Assembly (NCBI GenBank): GCA_003500765.1
Contig: DNQL01000101.1
Coordinates: 1-18,953, forward strand
Source of the DNA: Elusimicrobiota bacterium
Lineage (GTDB): Bacteria; Elusimicrobiota; Elusimicrobia; Elusimicrobiales; UBA9959
DNA length: 18,953 bases
Reading direction: 5' to 3'
Positions 9,401 to 18,400 of the stretch are shown here, one piece after another. Position numbers and translations under genes: made by a program. How positions within the stretch are numbered: the stretch's first letter is position 1; each line of letters opens with the position of its first letter. Under the pieces are notes generated by a model, which searched no databases, was not told where the DNA came from, and worked only from the letters and a program-made list of their open reading frames with translations.

Positions 9401-12400
9401 GCTATGTAGTCGTTGAGCAGCGTTATGGTCGTGGTGCCTATCCACACCCTGGCCCAGTCGCCGGCCAGCGTGGAGACCCTGTAGGCGACCTGGGTGGAGA
9501 CGCCTATGCGGCCGGAATCGTCGGTATAGACCAGCGTGGAAACCCCGATGTCCTCCCATCCCGAACCGGACGAAGATTCAAAGAAACCCTGCGAGCCGGA
9601 AACCTCGGCTATCCGGAGATAGGCCGGCAGGCCGGCCGAGGAGATATTGTTGTCGTAGGCGTCGGTAAGCTGCGCGGTCAGGGCCTGCCGGCCGGGCTCG
9701 CCCAGGCTGCCGGCCCCCACTTCCTGGTCTTCGCTCGGAGTCACCTTATAGACGCTGGGCGGGCCGGGGCTGACCGCGATGTCCACCAGCGGGGAGACGT
9801 TTATGGCCGGCGAGAAGCTGTCCTGCGCCCCCAGGGTGCTGACGCCCGCCTTGCGGAAGGTGAACCAGTCGGTAAGGGTCCTGACGCCGGCCGACGCCGA
9901 AGAGAAAAAGACGTCGTTGGACTGCAGTTCCGGCTGCTGGTTGGGATTGGGCTGCGACTCTATAACGAAAACCACCGTGGAAATATAGATGTTGGGCCCG
10001 GTGGAACAGATATTGTCGTAGGCGTCCAGGGCGTAGAGCGAGCCGGAGAAGGGCTGGCCGGCTACCACGTTGGTCGAGGACAGCACATAGTTGAGACGGG
10101 TCACGGCGCCTGGATAGACCGTGAGGGTCGAGACGCCGAGCGAGTAGGAGGCCGGGGAGGCGTCCGTAGTGGAGGCGGTCACCGTGTAAGAGCTCAGCGA
10201 GGTCCGCGGCTCGATGGAGAACAGCGCGGCGCCGGAGGCCAGTTCCTGAGGAGGAGGCGCGGCCGTCTTGTTGTCCTGGACCAGCAGGACCTTGACCTCG
10301 GGCATGACGGCGACGGGGTTGCTGTCCTGCGCGGCTCCGGTCAGTTCGCTGACCTTGTTATAGAAGCGGTCGGTCAGGTAAACGCCGGCGAACAGGGACC
10401 CTCCCCCTATCGTGTAGGGCAGCGGCGAACCCGTGCGCCCGGGGGTGGAGATGGCGGCGTCGCGGCAGGGCGGGGAAATATTGCAGCGGCCCTCGGCGAG
10501 GGTCTGGCCGGGCAGCACCACCTCGAGGCGGGTGCCGGTAGAGGCCCAGACCCTGAAAGATGCCTTGGCCGAGATATCGTCGTTAAGGCAGACGCCCGAA
10601 GGGAAATTGCCGGAGCAGACATTATTGTCGGCCGCGGCCACGGGCCACGCCTTTATCCAGGCGGACGAGTTCCTTGTCACCATCGTCAGCGGGATCTGGA
10701 GGCTGCCGTTATTCAGCGCCTGGCTGGACGGCTCCGTATCGTAGGCGTCGGAGGTAACGACGTAAACGGTGGGGCCCACCGAGAGGTCCGTGTACCTGTT
10801 CATGTAGCGGTCGACCAGGTTCACCTGGGCGTAGAACTCCGCGCCGGCGGTATGGGTGGAAGGGGTCACCGCTTTGCCGGCGGCGGGATAGACCCCGCTG
10901 CCGGGCAGCCTGGCTTCTCCGGGCAACACCACCTGCAGGCCGACCGGGTTGGCGGGGCGCACGGTAAATGAGGAGGACTGAGGATCGTCCCCCAGGCCGG
11001 TGGCGCTGTAGTCGGTCGCGGTCAGGTAATGGGTGGCGGCCCGCTTCATGTTGACGTACATGATGTCGGTATAGCCCGTCAGCGTGTTTATGGCCGCGGT
11101 GCTGACCGCGTCGGCGTAGGGATCGGTAGGGGTGTTCACCAGGGCGTCCACGGCGCGGCCGGTAACCAGGTTGAAATAGTCGTCCACCACGCCCACGCGC
11201 ACGCCGAAGCTGGTGCCGGCGCGCAGCGAAACGGAAGGGGTGCCGCTCTTGCCGGTGGCCGAGCCGGGGGCGAAGCTCTCGCCCGGCAGCGTCAGCAGCA
11301 GGCGCTTGGGCACGCCGGGCGCGACATTGACCACCGTGGCGGTGTCCTTGGCCAGGCTGGGCCCCCAGTCGGGAGGAGTGTTCAGCGTCTCGGCGCGCAG
11401 GTAGAGCTGCCCCGAGCGTATCGGCGTGACGGTGAAGGACGCCGACGTGATTATTATCTGGTCGGCCGGGACGACGAGCGCGTAAGGGTCGTCCGGCACC
11501 AGGCGTATATGCTGGCTGGCGCCGGGCACGAGGTTCCAGAAGGCGTCGGTTATGTCCACGGACACCTGGAACGGGAAGCCGGCCTGCTGCGGGTCCGGGG
11601 TCCCGGTGCGGCCGTTGGTAGTGGACCCCGGCCGACCGGTCTCGCCGGGAGGCAGCACGCGCAGGCGGGTGGGGATATTCGGCTCCGTCGGGACCTGGCC
11701 GGACTGGGCGTTGGAGAGGACGCCGTTGGGATCGGCGGCGGTGAGCACGCGGTTCCCCGCGGTCCGGAAAGTGACGCCGGTCACGGAAGCCGCGCCGTCG
11801 GCCATCGGGTATATGCCGACGGAAGAGACGAAAGGATCGTTGGAGGAGACCGGCACGCCGGCGCGGTCGACTCCGTAGACGCGGTTATAGCGCGAATCGG
11901 CCGCGTACAGCGAGGCGGCAAAGGAGTTGCCCGCCGTCTGGGTCGAAATGGCCCCGCTGACGCCGTAAGGATAGACCGTCTTGCCGGGCACCAGCGACTG
12001 CGTGGGCAGGACGAAGATCATCCTGGCCGCGGCGCCCGCGTTCACGGTTATGCCGGAGTCGGTCTGGGTCGAGAGCCTCGGTTCCTCGGAGTCGCTGTCC
12101 ACGGCGTTTATGACCAGGTAATCGGTCGCGGCGCTGGGCACGAAATTGTTTATTATGGCTTCGCCGCCGGCCAGCGGCTGCGCGGCCGGGTGGTCGGCGT
12201 AGATATCGTTGGAGGTAAGCCGCACCTGCCGCCCGTCGGAGGATTTATTGTTGTAGGCGTCCACTGACCGGACCTTTACCGTATAAGCGGTGCCGGCCGT
12301 CAAGGGCCCGGGGGTCCCGGTCTTGCCGGCCACTGTACCTTCGGCGGGCTGCTCCCCCCCGCCGGAATCGCCCGGGACCAGCAGCTGCAGGGACACGGGG

Positions 12401-15400
12401 ACATTGGGGTTGACGATCAGGCCGGAAGCGGTGTCCGTGCTGTACGTGGTCGAGAGATTGAGCCCGGTGTCCACCACGGTAACGGAGAGCCCTCCCGCCT
12501 GGTTCCTGGTCACAGGCACAAAACTGAAAGTGGTGGCGCCGGCCACCAGGCTCTTCTGGTAGGGAGAGGTCGCGAGGCCGCGCGCCACGATGTTCGGGTC
12601 GTTATCAAAGCGCAGCTCGGCCACCGGCGTATTGGAAGAGACGGCGATGAACGGGGTGACGCCTCGCACGACGTTATAGTAGTGGTCGGTGAGGTACACG
12701 GTGACCTGGCTGGTCACGCCGGCGGTAAGCCCGGCCGCCGTGCCGGACTTGCCGCCCGTCGAGGGGTTGGAGCCGTAGGGAGGCAGGCCCGGGGCCAGGG
12801 TCATTCCCTCCGGGACCATGTGCAGCTTGACCGGCCTGTTCCACCAGACGGGCACGGGGTTGGGCGTCATGTAGGAGGAAGTAGCCGACGGCAGGGAATC
12901 GCTCTGCGCGCGCAAGGAATGGCTGGAGGCCGTCACCGGCGTGAAGGCGAAGACGGTGGAGCCGGCGACAAGGGGCTGCGGCGGCGGATCGGCGTCGTAG
13001 AGGTCGCTCGGCATGTCGGCGGAAACCTGGAAGACGGCGGTCGGGTCAGTGTTATAGTAAGGGTCCACGCCGTAGACGGTGACGGTGAAAGTCGAGCCCG
13101 CCTGCTGGTTGGAGGGCAGACCGCTCTTGCCGAAGGGTTCCACCGAGTACTTGCCCTGCACGCGCGTCTCGCCGGGGAAGAGCGCCAGCATCCTGTCGGC
13201 CTGCTGCGCTATGACGGGCACCGGACTGGACGGGTTGGAAACACCCTGCCCGGAAGCGGAGACGGTCCAGCCGGCCGGGTCGGCGGAAACGAAGGTCCGG
13301 TTGACGGTGGCGGACCCGGTGAACACCGAGACGCCGTCGGGAGAGGCCGCGGCGTTGTTCGGGTCCGTATCGGTGACATAGACCGAGGCGGCCGAAGAGA
13401 CCACGAGGTTCCAGTAGCGGTCGGTCACCTGCAGCAGGAAGGGTATCGAGGTGCCGGCGGGCTTGGTCCTGGGGGTCCCGGAATAGCCGGCCGTGGTGCC
13501 CGGCGCGGGCATCTGCCCCGCCAGGTCGTAGTCGGCTATGACCTGCAGCCTCTCGGCCGAGGTAGGGGTGACCGTGACGTTGCGGGTGCCGTAGATGGCG
13601 GAGTTATCTTTATCCTCCACGCGCATCGCGCGGGCGGCCGCTTTTCTCAGGCGGAACTGGAAAGTCCTTATGCCGTAGTCCGTGGACAGGAAAGCGGTCT
13701 GCTTAGGAAGGCCGTTCGTGTTATCCAGGACCTCGTCGTTGTCCATAACCTCGGGGCCGCCTGGCACGCCGTCTATGTAGAAGTTGACCGTTCCCTGGTA
13801 GGCGGAAGCGCGGTTGCCGGTGCCGTCGGGACCGTCCCTGGCTTCCACCGTCATGTTCACGTCCGCGCCGGCCCCCATCGGGTTCTGCGAGACCGTGACC
13901 AGGAAGCTCTGGGCCGGGGCCGCGATGTAGAACTTCGGGCCCTGCGAGATTATGGTCTGGACCACCCCGGCATTGTCGACCGCCCGGATCCAGGAGGCGT
14001 AGGCGTCGCCGCGGGCCCAGCAGGGGGCGCCGCCCGTATTGGGCGAGGGGCAGACCAGTCCGGAATACTGCCAGTTGCCGAGCGTGTCGGTATACTGCGC
14101 CGGCACCCAGACGGGGCCGTCCGAAACGGGAGTCCAGGTGGAGCCGTTCCAGAAATAGCCGCTCTCGTCCCAGGAGCCGTAGAGGAAGGGGCCGGAAGCC
14201 GAAATATAAGGCTCGGTGTCGCGGAAAACGAGAAGCTCGGCGCGGCCGGCGTGCCAGCCCAGCGCGGGATAGACGCCCGAACCGGTGCCGTTTATCCCGT
14301 TCGTGAAGCCCGGGTCGGCGGCGTTGCCCAGGACGACCTTATTGTCGTTGTAAACCGCGCCGTTGACGGGATTGACCACGGAGGAGACCGGCTCGGTAAC
14401 GTCGTAGAGGAAGCGGGACTGTCCCGTGACCGACTGCACGTTGCCTATCGAATCCGTCGCCGAGGACTTCACTACGTAGTGGCGCTTGTCCGAGAAGGAC
14501 AGCTGGCCGTTGGAGTAGGTCCACGAGGACTGGTAGAGGTTGCTGACCGGCAGCCAGGTCTCGCTCTCGTTTATGAACGAGGAGCCGCTGAAGTACTTGG
14601 CGCCGCCGGTCTCATCCTGGCTGAGGATGGAGATATAGGCCGCGGCGACGGTTGTAACCTCGTCCACGGAAGTGCCGGAGAGAAGCGTCAGTTCCTTGTA
14701 AGAGGTGTCCGGGCCGGGCACGACCGGCCGCGACAACGGCGGCTCATTGTCGAAGATGAAGGTGCGCGTGGAGTAAGAAGTCTCGTAGTTGCCCGTGCCG
14801 TCCTTCGCCCTGGTAACGATGTAGAAGCGCTTGCCGTTGAGGCCGTCGTGCGTGCCCTCTTTCCAGGCGAAGTTGATGGTCCCCGGGTTATTGAAGTCCG
14901 AGTGGGTGTAGGACCACGGGTTGTATACCAGCTTGGGCCCCTGCGCCCCCGAGATCGACTGCCAGCCGGTATCGGAGTCCGGCCAGTGAGTGGAGCCCGG
15001 GCTCCAGTAATAGGTGACGCCTCCCGAGAGATACCATATCTTTATGCCGACGTCCCCGATGCTGGAGGTCAGGTCCAGCGAGGTGCCGCTGAGCGAGGCC
15101 ATCGAGGAATAGAGCACCTCGTTGGCCGGCGGGTAGAGTATGCGGGACGCGGGAGCCGTGCGGTCGTAACTGAAAGTGGAAGAGTCCACCCCGTAATTGC
15201 CGGCCTCGTCGTAAGCGCGCACTTCCACCCGCAGCTCGCCGTCGCGGTCCGGCCAGGTCACCTGGGACGAAGGGTAGCTCCAGGAGAAGGGGCCGTTCGC
15301 GGAGGAGGAGGACACCGACAGGTTCCACACGTCCGGGAAGGAGCCGCACTCGGTGCCCACCCAGTTGGGCAGGGCCGTGCCGCCGCAGGACCCGGTGCCG

Positions 15401-18400
15401 TCCATCCAGTACTTGTTGAGGCCTATGTCGTAGATCCTCACGCGCGGGTAGGTGACGTTGAACGTATCGGCCGCGGTGCCGCCGATCGCGGGCAGCGAGC
15501 TGTAGCGGAGGTTATGGCCCGGCAGTTCGATATGCGCCGAGGGGCTGGAAATGTCGAAGCGGAACGAAGACCCCCCCAGCAGCACGCTCTGGGTATTGCC
15601 GGCCACGTCGTAAGACCGGGCCTGCACGATGTACTGCTGGCCGTCCACCAGCCCGGCGAAATTATCGGCCGGAGGCATCTGGGAGCTCTTGGTCCAAGGG
15701 GAACCGGCCACGCCCGAAAGCCAGGCCTCCTGCGAGGTCCAGATGGAGCCGTTCCAATGGTTGCCGTCCGAGACCCGCTGCACCTTTACCTGCGTGCCGG
15801 CGACGCCCGAAGGATTGGAGTTGGGGTCCTGGGCGGTGCCCGTCACGGCCGCCAGCGACCGCAGGTAGGAATTGTCCGCCGGGGTCAGGACGCTGGCGAC
15901 GGGCGGCGTCTCGTCGTAGCGCATGACCGTGGGCGTGGGAGGCGTCATCACGTTGCCGGCTATATCTTCCGCTATGACCTGGAAATTGTAGTTCCTGTTG
16001 TCCTGGAAGAGCGGCGCGGGCAGCGTCCAGGTATAGGAAGGGACGGAGCCGCCGAGCCCGGCGCCCATCCAGACCTGCGCGACGGAAGAGAACGTAGCGG
16101 TCTGCAGGCTGTAATAGAGCAGGGTATCCGCTTCCTGCACGGAGACCGAGGCCGAACGCACGCCGAACATCTCGTACGCGGTACCGGCGATCTGGGCCAG
16201 CGCCTTGACGCTGCCGCGGCTGTCGGGCAGGCTGACCGGCGACGTTATGGCGGCCAGCGGAGCGGAGGCGTCGTAGGTGAAAGTCACCGACGAGACGATG
16301 ACCTCCTGGTTCGGCGGCGCGACGTCGTCGCGGGCCCGGATCTTCACGCGGTAAGTGTAGCCGTCGCTGAGAGCCGGCGCGATCAGGCTCCAGTTGAGGC
16401 CGTCGTAGGAACCGCCCAGCGAGCCGCCGTTGAGGGCGTAGAAATTGTCCGAGGTAAGGGTGAAGGTCCCCGGCACCACGCCGTTCCAGTGACCCGTGCC
16501 GGGAGAGATCTCCTGTATGGCCAGCTCCAGCTGCCCGAGCGAGGAAATGCCGGCGAGGTTGTCCAGCGCCGTACCGGCTATGGACGGCAGCGTCCGCCTC
16601 ACCGAATTATGGGCGGGTGAAACTACGCGGGAGACGGGAGGCGTGACGTCATAGATTATGCCGGCGTTGGAGGAGACATTGGACATCGGGTCCGCCGGGT
16701 TGGGCTGCGGCAGCGCGTCGTCCCGGGCGCGCACCCTGGCGCGGTAGACCCTGTCGGGCACGAGCGCGGTCGCCAGGCCCGCCGGCGCGTAGAACCAGGT
16801 GCCCGAAGACGGCCCCTGCGCCGTCCACTCGGTGGCCGACCACCAGGAATTGGTATCGTTCAGGGTCCAGGAAGAGAAACCCACGGCGTTGTCGTAGTAA
16901 TAGGTGTCCCCGGACTCCAGGTAGGAGAGCTGGGCCTGCACGTTGGCCATGCCGGCGATACCCGCGTTGGCGGGCGGGTTGGGGTCCAGCGCCGTGCCGC
17001 TGAGCGACAGCAGCGAAGAGATCCTGGAGGAGGCCGCCGGCGACACTACGGCCGCCAGCGGCGCCGACTTGTCGGTGACGAAGGTCACCGACGAGCCGTT
17101 GCCGGCGAAGTTGAGCTGGACGTTCCCGGCCCGGTCCTCGCCTTCGGCCCAGACGGTGTAATTGCCGTTGTCCGCCCAGGCGGGCAGGGCGGAATAGGAC
17201 CAGGAGGACTGGTGCACGGAGGCGTTCGCGTAGGAAGAGGGCAGCGGGCTCCAGGCCGAGCCGGTCCAGTACTGGTTGAGCTTGTTGTCCTTTATCCGCA
17301 GGCGCACGGCGGCGATCTGGAGCCCCGGCTGCTGTCCCTCGTTGGCCAGCGCCATCACCTCGTTCAGCGTGCCGGAGGCCACGTCCACCGCGGAACGCAC
17401 CTGCCCGTTCCCGACGGAGGTCACGGTGGCGGTCGGGTAAGCCGTGTCATAGTTGAAGAGCACGGCCGCCGAAAGGGCCGAGGGATTCCCTTCTATGACG
17501 CCGTTGTTGTAGGTCAGGTCGGCCGCCATGACGCGGGCCGAATAGCGGACCCTGTCGATAAGGGCCGCCGTCGAGTAGGAGAAAGCGAAGCTCCACGAGG
17601 AACCGGAGAGGTGGTAGGAGCCCTCGTTATCGTTCTGCGTCCAGACCGCCGTGAAAGTGGACTGGACATTGTTCCAGTATTCGCCCGCGTGAGGCCCGTT
17701 GACGGCCTGCAGCTGCGTCCAGACCCTGTTCACGCCGGCGGCCGGCGGGGTGGCGCCCGGAGGATCGGACACGGGGCCGCCCATCTTCGGCAGCGACCGG
17801 TAATAAAGGGCCGCCGCGTCCGGCAGCTCCACCGAGGGGGACGGCGGCTGCGTGTCGTAATAGATCTGGACGGTCAGGGGGGTCAGCTCCTGCACGTCGG
17901 AAAAATTGGTGCCGATGGAACGCAGCGTGTAGGAGGAGTTATGCGTCAGCGCTGGCAGGTTCCAGTCATAGGACCAGTTGCCGGCCGTATGGGACAGCCC
18001 CGCGGTGGATACGGCCGTTTCCTGCCAGGCCTGCGCGGCGAAGTTCCAGTAGTGATTGTCGGAGAGGCGGCGGATCTCCAGGGCCAGCGACTTGGCGTCG
18101 GTATTGGCCGTGCCGCTGAGGATAGTTAGTTCTTTCTGGTAACGGAGGTTCCCGGGAACGAGTATACGCGTTACCGCGGGCGGGGGCGTGAACTTGAAGC
18201 GCCGGCTGCCGAAAGTGGATTCGCCGTTGTCCGCCACGTCCGCCGCGCTGGAGCTGATGACGTAGAAGCACTGCGGCTTGAACACCACCCCGGCGGAACC
18301 GTAGGCCCAGTTCTTGGAGAAACCGTCATAGGAATCGACCGGCAGCCAGACGGAAGCGGCCTGCCAGGCGGAACCGTTCCAATGCTGCCCGTTATTGGCC

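Noticed and set aside
5953..16620. Other long plus-strand frames (5953-8040, 8083-10971, 11029-12267, 12682-16620)
   Set aside because: Same shadow composition, no signal peptides, no recognisable families, and all are fully antisense to well-supported repeat domains.
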